DNA of 64,000 nucleotides. Source: Halobacterium salinarum DSM 3754. Lineage in GTDB: Archaea; Halobacteriota; Halobacteria; Halobacteriales; Halobacteriaceae. The DNA lies in assembly GCF_008124605.1 (NCBI RefSeq), contig NZ_VRYN01000001.1, positions 236,772 through 300,771 on the forward strand, read 5' to 3'. Below the pieces are notes generated by a model. The model was not told the DNA's origin, did no database searches, and saw only the letters and a list, made by a program, of their open reading frames with translations. Below, one piece after another: positions 25,991 to 36,487 of this stretch; the first letter of the stretch is position 1; each line of letters starts with the position of its first letter. Position numbers and translations under genes: made by a program.

Positions 25991-26608
25991 ATGGTCGACT
26001 TTCAGTCGCGGAACACGCGGCGCAACGATGACGACGACGACGCTGCAGAGAGCAGCGATGACGGCACGGCGGAGTCCACCCCCGACAACGAGGACTCCAC
26101 TGACGCCCACCACGACGACGACGTCTCGCAGGTCGGCGTCGCCGTGGTGACGGTGTCGTCGTCGCGGTCGCTGTCCGACGACCCGGCCGGCGACGCCGTC
26201 GTCGCGGCCGTCGAGGCGGCCGGCCACGAAGTGGCGACGCGGGAGCTGGTGACCGACCGGTACGACCGCGTGCAGGGCGCACTCGACAATCTCACGGGAC
26301 GTGACGACGTGGCTGCCGTGATCACGACCGGCGGAACCGGCGTGACCCCCGACGACGTGACCGTCGACGCCGCCCGCCCGTTGTTCGACATGGAGTTGCC
26401 GGGGTTCGGCGAGGAGTTCCGGCGGCGGTCGGCCGCGGACATCGGCACCAAGATCATCGGGTCGCGGGCCACCGGCGGCGTGGTCGGCGGGACGCTCGTG
26501 TTCTGCCTGCCGGGCAGCGAGCACGCGGCCACGCTGGGGACCGACGAAATCATTCTGCCCGAGCTTGCGCACCTCGCCGGACTAGCCGGCCACAACACTG
26601 ACGCATGA
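25991..26608 (+). CDS. MoaB/Mog-family molybdopterin protein
   Basis: A 205-residue protein. The first 45 residues are an acidic, disordered extension rich in Asp, Glu and Ser. The rest is a MoaB/Mog fold: VGVAVVTVSSSRSL, VTDRYDRVQGALDN, AAVITTGGTGVTPDDVT and the ligand loop GGTLVFCLPGSEHAA. The family adenylates molybdopterin during molybdenum (tungsten) cofactor synthesis. A box TCTTATCA (25959-25966) precedes the ATG by about 28 bp. It overlaps the next gene by 4 nt. Confidence 0.88.
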   Translation: MVDFQSRNTRRNDDDDDAAESSDDGTAESTPDNEDSTDAHHDDDVSQVGVAVVTVSSSRSLSDDPAGDAVVAAVEAAGHEVATRELVTDRYDRVQGALDNLTGRDDVAAVITTGGTGVTPDDVTVDAARPLFDMELPGFGEEFRRRSAADIGTKIIGSRATGGVVGGTLVFCLPGSEHAATLGTDEIILPELAHLAGLAGHNTDA

Positions 26609-27312
26609 CGGACAAATACCGCCTCCGAGAGCGCGTCTGGGACGACCTCGAAGACAGCGGCGTGGCGCGGTTCCCGTTCCCGCCACACGGCCGCATCCCG
26701 AACTACGCCGGTGCCGATGAGGCCGCCGCCCGCCTCACCGAAACGGACGTGTGGCAGCGCGCTGAGACCGTGAAGGCGAACCCCGACGCCCCCCAGCTGC
26801 CGGTGCGGCGGGCGGCGCTGCGCGCGGGGAAGACACTGTACGCGGCGGTGCCGCGGCTGCGCGACGAGGAGTGTTTCCTGCGCCTCGACCCAACGACCAT
26901 CGACGACATCGACGCCGCCACGACGGTGTCGGGGATCGAGGAGTACGGCGACCCGGTCGGTCCCGGGGACGTCGATCCCATCGACCTCATCGTGTCGGGG
27001 AGCGTCGCGGTCACCGACCGCGGCGAGCGCGTCGGGAAAGGGGAGGGGTACAGCGACCTGGAGTTCGCGCTGCTGCGGGCGTTCGGGCGCGTCGACGACG
27101 ACACCGCGACTGTGACGACCGTCCACGAGCGCCAGGTCGTCGACGACGCTGTGCCGACCGCCGCCCACGACGTGCCGATGGAGTACGTGGTCACGCCGGA
27201 CCGAACGATCACCACCACCCACGAGGATGACACGCCCAGTGGCATCGACTGGGACGCACTGGACGAGCAGCGCCTGGCGGAGATCCCGGTGTTGGACCGT
27301 CGCTCGCCGTAG
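26605..27312 (+). CDS. 5-formyltetrahydrofolate cyclo-ligase family protein
   Basis: A 235-residue protein resembling the ligase that converts 5-formyl-THF to 5,10-methenyl-THF with ATP. It contains FPPHGRIPNYAGADEAAARL, PQLPVRRAALRAGKTLY and the glycine-rich GERVGKGEGYSDLEFALL, the family's substrate/phosphate loop. Its ATG overlaps the MoaB/Mog stop, so both are on one transcript; a metabolic link between the two is not obvious. The length is somewhat above bacterial forms, as in other archaeal members. Confidence 0.85.
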   Translation: MTDKYRLRERVWDDLEDSGVARFPFPPHGRIPNYAGADEAAARLTETDVWQRAETVKANPDAPQLPVRRAALRAGKTLYAAVPRLRDEECFLRLDPTTIDDIDAATTVSGIEEYGDPVGPGDVDPIDLIVSGSVAVTDRGERVGKGEGYSDLEFALLRAFGRVDDDTATVTTVHERQVVDDAVPTAAHDVPMEYVVTPDRTITTTHEDDTPSGIDWDALDEQRLAEIPVLDRRSP

Positions 27313-27364
27313 GTCCGTCCCACGGGGCCGAATTTCAAGTGGGAGCGCGCCGTACCTGGCATGT

Positions 27365-27592
27365 ATGTCGGGTTCACACGACGACGGTGCTCCGGCGGCG
27401 CTGTCGGCGGCGCTCGACGGCTGCGAGGGCGACCCCATCTGCGACCGCTGCCCGAAGCCCGCGGACTACTTCCTGTACGAACCGGGGCGGGTCGAGACGT
27501 TCGTCTGCTGGGAGCACGTCAGCCCGGTGTCGGCCGCCGTCGACGACCCCGCCGACGCCCACCCCGGGCGGCCGCTGGCGCTCTCGCTGTGA
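27365..27592 (+). CDS. Small Cys-containing haloarchaeal protein
   Basis: A 75-residue protein, MSGSHDDGAPAALSAALDG, with CEGDPICDRCPKPADYF and VCWEHVSP. The cysteines at about residues 20, 26 and 29, plus Cys-x2-His further on, suggest a single zinc-ribbon-like site. A TTTCAAGTGG box (27332-27341) about 25 bp upstream matches the leaderless pattern. ATG at 27361 is out of frame. Function unknown. Confidence 0.62.
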   Translation: MSGSHDDGAPAALSAALDGCEGDPICDRCPKPADYFLYEPGRVETFVCWEHVSPVSAAVDDPADAHPGRPLALSL

Positions 27593-27630
27593 GACGCCCG
27601 TGTCACAGCCCGAAACCGTCGGGAGAGGAG

Positions 27631-27951
27631 TTAGGCAGCCAGCTCTTCGGCGACCGCGGTGGCGTCCAACAGGGCGGGATCGACGGTCAGATCCAGGACG
27701 CCCTTGATGAACTCGGGGACGCCGTCGCCCGTGTACGCGACAGTTCGGATGTCGGGGTTGTGCTCGTGGGCGACCGGGACCGCGGTCGCCTCGTTGCTGT
27801 CCGCGACCACCAACAGGTCGGCGTCCGCGACGCCGGCGTCTTCGAGGCGGTCGCCGGACACCACGCCTTCGAGGCGGGTCACGTCGACGCCCTCAGCTTC
27901 GAGCGCGTCCGCGATGTCGGTGCCAGCGCCACCGACGACGAGTGCGTGCAT
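27631..27951 (-). CDS. Small Rossmann-like protein (DUF7126-like) next to guaA
   Basis: A 106-residue protein, MHALVVGGAGTDIADALEAEG, that looks like a truncated Rossmann domain: a glycine-containing first strand-loop, DADLLVVADSNEATAVP and IRTVAYTGDGVPEFIKG. It is conserved in haloarchaea near guaA and pyrG and I associate it with DUF7126. Possibly nucleotide binding. The ATG at 27951 is preferred over 27978 because a TTCTTGAA box lies about 25 bp upstream. It reads in the same direction as guaA and pyrG, 52 bp after the guaA stop. Confidence 0.7.
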   Translation of the reverse strand: MHALVVGGAGTDIADALEAEGVDVTRLEGVVSGDRLEDAGVADADLLVVADSNEATAVPVAHEHNPDIRTVAYTGDGVPEFIKGVLDLTVDPALLDATAVAEELAA

Positions 27952-28003
27952 GCTGGTAGCTGGGGGCGGCGCGTTCAAGAACCTGCCGAGTCGCGGGGGC
28001 GGG

Positions 28004-28921
28004 TTACTCGTATTCGATCGTCGCCGGCGGCTTGTGGGTCACGTCGTAGACGACCCGCGACACCTCGTCGATGGTGCCGGCGATGCGTGACTGTAGCCGC
28101 TGGAGGGTCTCCCACTCCAGTTCCTGGGCGCGTGCGGTCATGCCGTCCCGTGACTCGACGGACCGCACGGCGACGACGTGGCCGTGCACCCGGTTGTCGC
28201 CCTTGACGCCGGTGGCGCGGCCGAGTACGGCGGCGAACGCCTGCCACGGCTCGTAGGCTTCGAGTTCGTCCTCGACGATGTGGGTGGCCTCCCGACAGAC
28301 CGCGACCTTCTCAGGGGTGACCTCACCGATGACGCGCACCGCGAGCCCGGGGCCCGGGAACGGCATGCGCTCGCTGATGATCTCTTCGAGGCCGAGGTGG
28401 CGCGCGACCTCCCGCACCTCGTCCTTGTAGAGGTCGCGCATCGGCTCCACGATCCCCTCGAAACCGACGCGCTCGGGCAGCCCGCCGACGTTGTGGTGGC
28501 TCTTGATCGTGCCCTCGCTCTCGATGCGGTCGGGGTAGATGGTGCCCTGCACGAGCTGGGTGGCGTCGACCTCCTCGGCGACCGTCTCGAACTCCCGGAT
28601 GAACTGCTCGCCGATGGCGTGGCGCTTCTCCTCGGGGTCGGTGACGCCGGCCAGTTCGTCGAAGAAGCGGTCGCTGGCGTCCACAACCCGGAGGCTGTCC
28701 ATGTAGTCGAAGACCTCCCGGATCTCGTCGGTTTCGCCCTTCCGCATCAGGCCGGTATCGACGTAGACCGGGACGAGCTGGTCGCCGACGGCCTCGTAGG
28801 CCAGTGCGGCCGCCGTCGAGGAGTCGACGCCGCCGGACAGCGCGATGATGGCCGTCTCGTCGCCGAGCGCCTCGCTGATCTCCGCGCGGGCGTCCTCGAC
28901 GAAGGAGTCGACGTCCACCAT
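28004..28921 (-). CDS. guaA: GMP synthase, ATP pyrophosphatase subunit
   Basis: A 305-residue subunit of the archaeal two-subunit GMP synthase that amidates XMP using ammonia from the separate glutaminase subunit. The PP-loop [18 protein letters not shown] lies near residues 28-45; later blocks [29 protein letters not shown] and [12 protein letters not shown] are characteristic. The C-terminus [23 protein letters not shown] is the dimerisation tail (quoted in parts). Its ATG shares one base with the pyrG stop (28921), so pyrG and guaA form an operon. The glutaminase gene is not in this window. Confidence 0.95.
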   Translation of the reverse strand: MVDVDSFVEDARAEISEALGDETAIIALSGGVDSSTAAALAYEAVGDQLVPVYVDTGLMRKGETDEIREVFDYMDSLRVVDASDRFFDELAGVTDPEEKRHAIGEQFIREFETVAEEVDATQLVQGTIYPDRIESEGTIKSHHNVGGLPERVGFEGIVEPMRDLYKDEVREVARHLGLEEIISERMPFPGPGLAVRVIGEVTPEKVAVCREATHIVEDELEAYEPWQAFAAVLGRATGVKGDNRVHGHVVAVRSVESRDGMTARAQELEWETLQRLQSRIAGTIDEVSRVVYDVTHKPPATIEYE

Positions 28922-30582
28922 CAGTTCGTCACCTCCACGTCGGCGTCGCTGCCAGCAGGAGCCACGTCCGCCCGTTCGAGGACGGCGTCAAGCAGCCCGA
29001 CGAACGGCGGGCTCGCTCGCGTCGGCCGCGACCGATACTCGGGGTGGAACTGCGTCCCGAAGAAGAACGGGTGGTCGTCGTGTTCGACGATCTCCATGCG
29101 GTTGCCGGCCTCGCCGGAGAACGTCAGGCCGTCGGCGGTGAGGTCGTCGATGTACTCGGGGTTGACCTCGTAGCGGTGGCGGTGGCGCTCCGTGCACGAC
29201 GTGGCGCCGTACAGGTCGTGGGCCAGGGTTCCGGGTTCGATGGCGGTCTCGTGTGCGCCCAGCCGCATCGTCCCGCCGAGGTCTTCGAGGTCGTACTGCT
29301 CGGGCAGCAGGTCGATGACCGGGTACTCGGTGTCCTCGTCGATCTCCGCGGAGTGCGCGCCCGTCATCCCGAGAACGTTGCGCGCGTACTCCACGACCGC
29401 AAGCTGGAAGCCCAGGCACAGCCCGAGGAACGGCACGTCGTGCTCGCGGGCGTGCTGGATGGCGTCGATTTTGCCCGCCGTGCCACGCGAGCCGAACCCG
29501 CCGGCGACGACGATCCCGTCGGCGTCGGCGATGCGGCGCTCGTGGTGGTCGTGCATCTTCTCGGAGTCAACCCACAACACGTTCACTTCCACGCCGGCCT
29601 CCAGGCTGGCGTGCTTGAGCGCCTCGTGGATGCTCATGTAGGCGTCTTCCAGGGCGTACTTGCCGACGAGCGCGATGTCCACCTCGCCGGTGCGCTCGCG
29701 GGTGACGAGATCCCGCCACTCCGTCGACCGCTGGGCGGCCGGCAGGGCGTCCTCAACCATATCGAACTGTTCCATGACGTACTGGTCGAGGCCTTCCTCC
29801 TCGACGGTCAGGGGCACGTGGTAGATGTCCTCCACGTCGGGATTGGAGAACACGGCGTCCATGGGCACGTCACAGAACAGCGCGATCTTCTCGCGCACGT
29901 CGGGATCGAGGCGGTCCTCGCAGCGCCCGACCAGGATGTCCGGCTGGAGGCCGATCGACCGAAGTTCCTTGACGGAGTGCTGTGTGGGTTTGGTTTTCTG
30001 CTCGCCGTTTTTCGAGTACGGCACCAGGGTCACGTGTGTGAACAGGATGTCCTCGTCGTCCTGCTCGTGGCTGAACTGCCGGAGCGCTTCGAGGAACGGC
30101 ATCCCCTCGATGTCGCCGACCGTGCCGCCGACCTCCACCAGGCAGACGTCGCTGCCTTCGGCGGCCTCGCGCACGCGGCGCTTGATGTCGTCGGTCACGT
30201 GCGGGATGATCTGGACGGTCTTCCCGAGGTAGTCGCCCGAGCGCTCGCGCTCGATGACGTCCTGGTAGACTTTCCCCGTGGTGACGTTGTGATCCGAGGT
30301 CATGTCCTCGTCGAGGAACCGCTCGTAGTTCCCCAGATCGAGATCAACCTCCCCACCGTCATCGAGGACGTACACCTCCCCGTGCTGGTAGGGGTTCATG
30401 GTGCCCGCGTCGACGTTCAGGTAGGGATCGATTTTCACCGCAGTAACATCGAACCCCGCGTTCGAGAGCAGTCGCCCGAGACTCGCCGCCGTGATGCCCT
30501 TCCCCAGCCCGGACATCACGCCGCCGGTCACGAACACGAACTTGCTCCCCAGAGAGGGGTCGTATTCGGTCTCTGTCGGCAT
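28921..30582 (-). CDS. pyrG: CTP synthase
   Basis: A 553-residue enzyme that converts UTP to CTP with glutamine and ATP. The N-terminal synthase domain starts [20 protein letters not shown] with the P-loop, followed by [20 protein letters not shown]. The C-terminal class I GATase has [17 protein letters not shown] with the catalytic Cys and [12 protein letters not shown] with His-Glu. ATG at 30582 is supported by a CGTTTTTG box about 25 bp upstream. The longer open frame to 30789 is not credible. First gene of the pyrG-guaA operon. Confidence 0.97.
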   Translation of the reverse strand: MPTETEYDPSLGSKFVFVTGGVMSGLGKGITAASLGRLLSNAGFDVTAVKIDPYLNVDAGTMNPYQHGEVYVLDDGGEVDLDLGNYERFLDEDMTSDHNVTTGKVYQDVIERERSGDYLGKTVQIIPHVTDDIKRRVREAAEGSDVCLVEVGGTVGDIEGMPFLEALRQFSHEQDDEDILFTHVTLVPYSKNGEQKTKPTQHSVKELRSIGLQPDILVGRCEDRLDPDVREKIALFCDVPMDAVFSNPDVEDIYHVPLTVEEEGLDQYVMEQFDMVEDALPAAQRSTEWRDLVTRERTGEVDIALVGKYALEDAYMSIHEALKHASLEAGVEVNVLWVDSEKMHDHHERRIADADGIVVAGGFGSRGTAGKIDAIQHAREHDVPFLGLCLGFQLAVVEYARNVLGMTGAHSAEIDEDTEYPVIDLLPEQYDLEDLGGTMRLGAHETAIEPGTLAHDLYGATSCTERHRHRYEVNPEYIDDLTADGLTFSGEAGNRMEIVEHDDHPFFFGTQFHPEYRSRPTRASPPFVGLLDAVLERADVAPAGSDADVEVTN

Positions 30583-30671
30583 ACTGTGTGTGCGGCTGGC
30601 GCGGCAAAAACGGTTTCGGAGCGCACGTTGCGCGTCAGGAGGTGGCACAACGTGACTACGAGCGCCGTCTA

Positions 30672-31448
30672 CTATTTCGGTGTGGCTTTGATTTCCGCGT
30701 TCCACCGGATGTCGTACGCCCGGTCTGCCGGCCACTTCATCACGCAGGTCGCGTTTACACCTTGGACGGAATCGTACGCGCCAGTCCACGTGGCCCCGTA
30801 GCCGCCGGCGTCCCCGATCTCCGTTTTTTTCGCCGCGTACTCAACTTTGCCAGCGTGCAAGGGGAATTCTATCGTCGGCCCATCGGGGCCAGGTGTAGCA
30901 GGTGTATTGAACGAAACGGGGACCGGCCCCTCGGTCGCGGTACTCGCAGGGTCGTATCGGCGCATGTCGTCCGAATCACGAACGAGATGGATCGACGGGC
31001 GGATGGCTTCGAGTTGGGAGGACGGTTCGGGCACTGCGCCACTCCAGAGCCACGCCCGATAGAACTGCTCACCGTCCAGTTGCAATCCGGGAAGCCGGTA
31101 TAGAACAAGGAGGTGGTCGGACGTGAACGCAGGTTCGTCGTCTGTCCGGTGTCCGATCGCTGAATCCTGCCACGCACCGACGTATTCGAGTCCGTGATCG
31201 GGTTCGCTTGCTGCCAGCCCCCAGATACCGTTTTCGCCGTACGTCTCCCGAGTGTTGTCAACCGCTACCGCAAAATCACTGCGCGACATCGACCCAGATT
31301 CGGGAGAGAGCGATCGTTCAGTGCTCGCCGTGACCGGCTTTTTCGAAGGTAAACCGAACGCACTGCAGCCGGCTATCATCGTGGCTACTCCGATACCCCC
31401 GAGTGTCGTTCCGAATTGCCGCCGGGAACAGCAGTCGTCGTTTCTCAT
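30672..31448 (-). CDS. Tat lipoprotein of unknown function
   Basis: A 258-residue predicted lipoprotein: [18 protein letters not shown] carries the twin-arginine motif and [12 protein letters not shown] a lipobox, so it should be anchored outside the membrane by Cys 28. The mature part has no recognisable domain; it contains [19 protein letters not shown] and [18 protein letters not shown]. Base composition looks less GC-rich than its neighbours, hinting at a later arrival. An A/T-rich stretch just upstream (31449-31470) could hold its promoter. Confidence 0.7.
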   Translation of the reverse strand: MRNDDCCSRRQFGTTLGGIGVATMIAGCSAFGLPSKKPVTASTERSLSPESGSMSRSDFAVAVDNTRETYGENGIWGLAASEPDHGLEYVGAWQDSAIGHRTDDEPAFTSDHLLVLYRLPGLQLDGEQFYRAWLWSGAVPEPSSQLEAIRPSIHLVRDSDDMRRYDPASTATEGPVPVSFNTPATPGPDGPTIEFPLHAGKVEYAAKKTEIGDAGGYGATWTGAYDSVQGVNATCVMKWPADRAYDIRWNAEIKATPK

Positions 31449-31700
31449 TTCCTAGCATAGATAAAAGGTCAATACGAAAGCGTGTCGGTTAGTGGACGAC
31501 TGGACCAGCTCGAACTGTCTGATTCCGCCCCCGTCGGCGCTGGCGCTGGACTCCTGTTGGGTTCGACGGCGAGGCCACGACCGGTTCGACCGGAGTCGGT
31601 ACGCGGCCGGAACCGGTGGCTCAGGGATAGCAGTGCGTGTAGCGGAATGGTCCCGTTCGCTGCCCGAGTTCCCGGATTGCGCCGGACGTAGGGCGAGGCG

Positions 31701-32318
31701 CTATCGACCCCGGCGATGCCCGACCAAGAACTCGCCGACCGTCGCGGCCACCGTTCCGTGCTTGCCGACGAAGAAGTGGTCGGCGTCGAGTTCGGCGACC
31801 GTCGTCTCGGGGTCGCTGCGGGCAGCCTCGACGACGGGCTCCCAGTCGGCGGTGGTGTCGCGGGTGGCGTACGCGACCTGGACGGGCGCGGGCACGTCCG
31901 TGAGCGCGGCCGCGGCGTCCAACCCCGCGGCGAGCTCGGCGGTGGGCGCGAGCAGCGACGCCGCCCACAGGTCGTGCTCGGTGGTTGCGGCGGCGAGCGC
32001 AGCGATGCTGCCGCCGAAGCTGAACCCGAACACGGCGGTGTGGGCGTAGCGCTCGCCGGCCCAGCGGATGGCGTTGCGGGCGTCCTCGCGTTCGCCCATG
32101 CCGCCGTCCCAGTCGCCGTAATCGAAGCGCAGACACGCCAGACCGTCCTCGACGAGCGCCGCCGCCACCGCCTGCAGCCGGTCGTCGCCGCGATGCCCAC
32201 GGTGCTGTGGGTGGGGCGGACACGCCACGACGCAGGCCGTCGCGTCGCCGTCCGCCGGCTCGTCGAGGGTCGCTTCCACGTCCCGAGCGCCCGGCACAAG
32301 CACGGTTTCCTGATGCAT
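31701..32318 (-). CDS. Alpha/beta hydrolase (dienelactone-hydrolase-like)
   Basis: A 205-residue hydrolase starting MHQETVLVPGARDVEATL. The nucleophile elbow AVFGFSFGGSIAALAAA (GFSFG, Ser near residue 101), the acid in AYATRDTTADWEPV and the late ELDADHFFVG His give a complete catalytic triad pattern. The oxyanion region CPPHPQHRGHRGD resembles the family of small esterases around YpfH, KANL3 and Tex30. The substrate is unknown. ATG at 32318; the frame continues upstream into the divergent peroxiredoxin promoter and is not used. Confidence 0.8.
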   Translation of the reverse strand: MHQETVLVPGARDVEATLDEPADGDATACVVACPPHPQHRGHRGDDRLQAVAAALVEDGLACLRFDYGDWDGGMGEREDARNAIRWAGERYAHTAVFGFSFGGSIAALAAATTEHDLWAASLLAPTAELAAGLDAAAALTDVPAPVQVAYATRDTTADWEPVVEAARSDPETTVAELDADHFFVGKHGTVAATVGEFLVGHRRGR

Positions 32319-32409
32319 GCAGCGGGGTTGGGGCTCCGAACGGTTAGCGCCACGGCTGTCTCCCGGCCGCGCCGGTAGCGTTATCAGCAATGACACAGAT
32401 ACACCGAGT

Positions 32410-32955
32410 ATGCGCTGTGAGGGTGCACGCGCCCCCGCGTTCGAGCTGCCGGGCGTATCGGACGGCACACAGACGCGGTTGGGACTCACGGACGCGCTCG
32501 CGGACAACCGGGCGGTGGTGCTGTTCTTCTACCCGTTCGACTTCAGCCCGGTCTGTGCAACGGAGCTGTGTGCGATCCAGAACGCGCGCTGGTTCGACTG
32601 CACGCCCGGGCTTGCCGTCTGGGGGATTTCGCCGGACAGTACGTACGCACACGAGGCGTTCGCCGACGAGTACGCGCTCACGTTCCCGCTGCTCAGCGAT
32701 CACGCGGGCGCGATCGCGGACGCCTTCGGCGTGCTCCAGGCGTCGGCCGAAGACCACGACCGCGTCCCCGAGCGTGCCGTGTTTCTCATCGATGCCGACC
32801 GCGTGATCCGGTACGCCTGGGCCAGCAGTGACCTCTCAGAGAGCCCGGATCTCGGGGCGGTGAAAGCCGCCATCGACGACCTCCAGCCGGACACCGCGGG
32901 CGTCGCTCCGCGAACCATCTCGGACGCCCACGACGACGGCACCACCGACGGCTGA
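32410..32955 (+). CDS. Peroxiredoxin (AhpC/TSA, Bcp-like)
   Basis: A 181-residue thiol peroxidase. VVLFFYPFDFSPVCATELCAI carries the peroxidatic Cys (SPVC, near residue 50) with a second Cys five residues later that could resolve it as in Bcp-type 1-Cys/atypical enzymes. GISPDSTYAHEAFADEY, FPLLSDHAGAIADAFGV and RAVFLIDADRVIRYAW follow the thioredoxin fold. The normal T/S-x-x-C active-site motif is present. It is divergent from the alpha/beta hydrolase, with about 90 bp between starts. Confidence 0.88.
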   Translation: MRCEGARAPAFELPGVSDGTQTRLGLTDALADNRAVVLFFYPFDFSPVCATELCAIQNARWFDCTPGLAVWGISPDSTYAHEAFADEYALTFPLLSDHAGAIADAFGVLQASAEDHDRVPERAVFLIDADRVIRYAWASSDLSESPDLGAVKAAIDDLQPDTAGVAPRTISDAHDDGTTDG

Positions 32956-32985
32956 GCCGAACGGAGCGCCGCCGACGGGGGGCTG

Positions 32986-34908
32986 TCAGTCGAGGAAGTC
33001 GGGTTCGGTGCGCTTGCCGTCGACCTCGCTGTCGAGGTGGGCACGGAACTCCGCGAGGTCGACGCCTTTGCCCTCGCGCTCCTGGCGGTCCCGCACCGAA
33101 ACGGCGTCGGCGTCCTCCTCGTCGTCACCGACGACGAGCATGTACGGGACGTTGTCGTCGTGGGCCTGCTGGATCTTCTTGCCGACCGTCCAGTCGCGGT
33201 CTTCGACCTCGACGCGGTAGTCGCCGAGCTCGTTTTTCACGCGGTGTGCGTACCCGAGGTTGTCATCCGTGACCGGGAGGATGCGGACCTGCTCGGGCGC
33301 AAGCCAGGTGGGGAACCGGCCGTTGTAGTGCTCGATGAGCACCATGAAGAACCGCTCGTAGCTGCCGTAGAGGGCGCGATGGATCATCACCGGCTGGTGG
33401 GCGTCGTTGTCGGAGCCGGTGTACTCAAGGTCGAAGCGGTCGGGCATGTTGAAGTCCAGTTGGACCGTGGGGCCGTCCCACGAGCGGCCGAGCGCGTCCT
33501 CGAAGCCGAAGTCGATTTTCGGCCCGTAGAAGGCACCGTCACCGGGTTCGACGTCGTAGTCAACGCCCTGCTGGTCGAGCACCTCCCGGAGTTGGCGCTC
33601 GGACTGCTCCCAGATGTCGTCGCTGCCGACGGATTTCTCCGGGCGGGTGGCGAGCGCAACCTCGTAGTCGAGGTCGAAGGTGTCCAGGACCTCCGTGATG
33701 GTGTCCATGAGCCGCCGGACTTCCGCCTCGATCTGGTCGGCGCGCGCGAACACGTGTCCGTCGTCGATGGTGAACGCCCACACCCGGCTGAGCCCGGAGA
33801 GCTCCCCGCGCTGCTCCTTGCGGTAGACTTTGCCGTCCTCGAAGTACCGCACCGGGAGGTCACGGTAGCTCCACGACCCCTCGTTGAAGATGGTGGCGTG
33901 GCCCGGACAGTTCATCGGCTTCAGGCCGTACTCCTCGTCGTTGACGTCGAGGAGGAACATGTCGTCGACGTAGTTGTCGTAGTGGCCGGACTGCTTCCAG
34001 AGTTCCGTGCGGAACAAGTGTGGGGTTTCGACCTCGTCGTAGCCCATCTCGCTGTTCAGGCCCCGAACGTACTCCGAGAGCTCCCGCAGCACCGTCTTGC
34101 CGTTGGGATGATAGAGGGGCAGCCCCGGCCCCGTAACGTCCGGGATGGAGAACAAGTCCATCTCGCGGCCGAGCTTGCGGTGGTCGCGTTCTTTGGCCTC
34201 CTCGCGGCGCGCCAGATACTCCTGGAGGTCGCTCTCGGTGGGGAACGCCGTGCCGTACACGCGCGTCAGCGTCTCGCGCTCCTCGTCGCCCCGCCAGTAG
34301 GCGGCGGACGTCTCAAGCACCTCGAAGCCGCCGATCTCGCCCGTCGAGTCGACGTGTGGGCCCTTGCAGAGGTCCTCGAAGTCGCCCTGCGTGTAGAAGC
34401 TCACCGGCCCGTCGCCGGCCGCCTCCGCGTCCAGGATCTCGCGTTTGAACTCGTTGTCCGCGTAGTGCTCGCGGGCGTCCGCGCGGTCGTATTCGACGCG
34501 CTCGACGTCGAGGTCGTCGTCGATGATGGACGCGGCCTCGGCCTGGATCTCGTCGAGGTCGTCGGCGTCCAACTCGACGTTCGCGATGTCGTAGTAGAAC
34601 CCCTCGTCGGTGTAGGGGCCGATGGTGAGTTTCGCGTCGGGGTGGTGGCGGCGGATCGCCTGCGCAAGCACGTGCGCGGCGGTGTGCCGGAGCACGTCGA
34701 GATACTCGTCGCTCTGGTCGGTGACGATCTCGATTTCGCAGTCCTCGGAGATCGGCTCCTCTTTGGCCACCAACTCGTGATCGATCTTGCCCGCAACTGT
34801 GTCACGGCCGAGGCCAGGCCCGATTTCGTGCGCTACATCCTCGACCGTCGCGCCGGACGCCACCTCAAGCGTGGAGCCGTCCGGCAGCGTCACAGTGACC
34901 GAACTCAT
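32986..34908 (-). CDS. thrS: Threonyl-tRNA synthetase
   Basis: A 640-residue class II synthetase of bacterial architecture. It has an N-terminal TGS domain ([21 protein letters not shown]), an editing domain with [16 protein letters not shown] and [12 protein letters not shown], the catalytic core with motif 2 [18 protein letters not shown] and motif 3 [15 protein letters not shown], and a C-terminal anticodon-binding domain. It thus differs from the archaeal ThrRS with a D-aminoacyl-tRNA-deacylase-like editing domain, as is known for haloarchaea. ATG at 34908 gives the usual [11 protein letters not shown] start. Confidence 0.96.
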
Positions 34909-35116
34909 GATATCACTGCTTCGCTCGGAGACATTCATAAGCTTGTTGTGACGGTGTGAACATGCCGCCCCACACGCGCGGAGCGGTCGCCGCGCAGGTG
35001 TCACAGTCGGCCGCTGCACCCGAGCGGGGTGGAGGCACTGCACAGCCGATGCTGCGATCCATGCTACCGTGACTCTCGGAAGTGTTATCCCGTAGTCGGC
35101 CCAACGGTTGATTGCA

Positions 35117-35326
35117 ATGGCATCCGGTAAGGTTGACTTCTTCAACGACACGGGCGGCTACGGTTTCATTTCGACTGACGCAGACGACGTCGATGACGAC
35201 GAGGACGTATTCTTCCACATGGAAGACGTCGGCGGTCCGGACCTGGAGGAAGGTCAGGAAGTCGAGTTCGACATTGAATCATCCCCGAAGGGTCCGCGCG
35301 CGACGAACCTCGTTCGCAACGAGTAA
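35117..35326 (+). CDS. Cold-shock domain protein (CspA family)
   Basis: A 69-residue OB-fold nucleic-acid-binding protein: [20 protein letters not shown] with RNP1-type GYGFI and [11 protein letters not shown] with RNP2-type VFFH. It is acidic, as usual for haloarchaeal Csp. It acts as an RNA chaperone. The ATG at 35117 is preferred to 35108. GTGTTATCC at 35081-35089 upstream could be the promoter element. Confidence 0.92.
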
Positions 35327-35455
35327 CGCCGCCGCCCGTCGTATCTGACGACGGCTGACGCTTCACTATCACTACTCTTACGCTCCGGCGTCGTGGCGTT
35401 CGATTTCGGAGCAGCAATCACCCACCCCACAGCCGGTGGCTTCGCGGACGGCTGG

Positions 35456-36487
35456 TTATTCTCGTGCGCCAGTGCCGGGGCCGTCGATCGCGGCGAGGTC
35501 GATGTGGCCGGCTGGCATCGGGACGCCGTCGAAGTCGTCGTCGGCCAGCAACAGCGACCCATCGAGGTCCGCGTAGTCGAGCAGCGGCGCGAGGTGGGCG
35601 GCCGCGGCGATGCTGGCGTTCGATTCGATCATGCAGCCACACATCACGTCCAGGCCGTGGGCGGTGGCGGTGTGGATCAGCCGCATGGCCGCGCGGAGCC
35701 CGCCGGTCTTCATCAGTTTGAGGGTCACGATGTCACACTTGTCGGCGAGCTGTGGGATGTCGCTGGCGACCATGCAGGACTCGTCGGCGGCGATGGGGAG
35801 CGCGGCGCGCTCGTGGACGAACTGCAGGCCCGCCGGGTGGTCGGCCGGCACGGGCTGTTCGACGAATTCGACGCCGTAGTCGGCCAGCCGTTCGATGTTC
35901 CGGACGGCCTCGCGGGGTGTCCATGCTTCGTTGGCGTCCACGCGGATCGTCGCGTCCGGCGCGGCCTCCCGGACCGCTGACAGCCGCTGTTCGTCGCGGG
36001 GCGTCCCGAGTTTCACCTTCAGCGTGCCGAAGCCCGCGTCGACGGCCGCGCGAGTTTTTTCTCGCATCGTCTCGGCGTCGTCGATGCCGATGGTGTAGGA
36101 GGTTTCGACGGTGTTCGCCGGGTCCAATCCCCAGTACTGGTACAGCGGGCAGTCGGCGCGTTTCGCCACGAGATCGTGGCAGGCGATGGAGACGGCGGCT
36201 CTGGCGGCCGGATTGCCGCTGACAACGTCGCGCAGCCCCGCCTCGATGCGGGCGAGGTGCTCGGGGGCGTCGACGCGTTCGACGACCGCGAGCAGGTCCG
36301 GGAGCACGGCGTCGACGGTGGCCGCGGTTTCGCCGTAGTGCGCCGACGGTGCGGCCGCGCCGACGCCGGTGGTGCCGTCGTCGTCGCTGACGGACACGGT
36401 CACAACGGTGGCGGTGTCTTGGGTGCCGCGGGCGATGGTGAACGGGTGTTCGAGGGGGAACTGGCGGCGTTCGAAGTCGGTGTTCAT
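35456..36487 (-). CDS. Enolase-superfamily dipeptide epimerase / N-acetyl-D-glutamate racemase-like (DgcA-type)
   Basis: A 343-residue muconate-lactonising subgroup enzyme. LKVKLGTPRDEQRLSAV holds the KxK catalytic lysine, IRVDANEAW, FVEQPVPA and AADESC carry the metal ligands Asp-Glu-Asp, and DIVTLKLMKTGG the opposite lysine. Relatives are annotated L-Ala-D/L-Glu epimerase. Because its start overlaps by 4 nt the stop of the DUF1611 gene, the pair matches the bacterial DgcN-DgcA pair in which DgcN acetylates D-glutamate and DgcA racemises N-acetyl-D-Glu. The substrate is inferred from this pairing. Confidence 0.82.
   Translation of the reverse strand: MNTDFERRQFPLEHPFTIARGTQDTATVVTVSVSDDDGTTGVGAAAPSAHYGETAATVDAVLPDLLAVVERVDAPEHLARIEAGLRDVVSGNPAARAAVSIACHDLVAKRADCPLYQYWGLDPANTVETSYTIGIDDAETMREKTRAAVDAGFGTLKVKLGTPRDEQRLSAVREAAPDATIRVDANEAWTPREAVRNIERLADYGVEFVEQPVPADHPAGLQFVHERAALPIAADESCMVASDIPQLADKCDIVTLKLMKTGGLRAAMRLIHTATAHGLDVMCGCMIESNASIAAAAHLAPLLDYADLDGSLLLADDDFDGVPMPAGHIDLAAIDGPGTGARE

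Noticed and set aside
31449-31700. Possible insertion-sequence remnant
   Set aside because: Short stems such as CCGGT-TCG-ACCGG are present, but no transposase motif, flanking direct repeats or clear frame was found.
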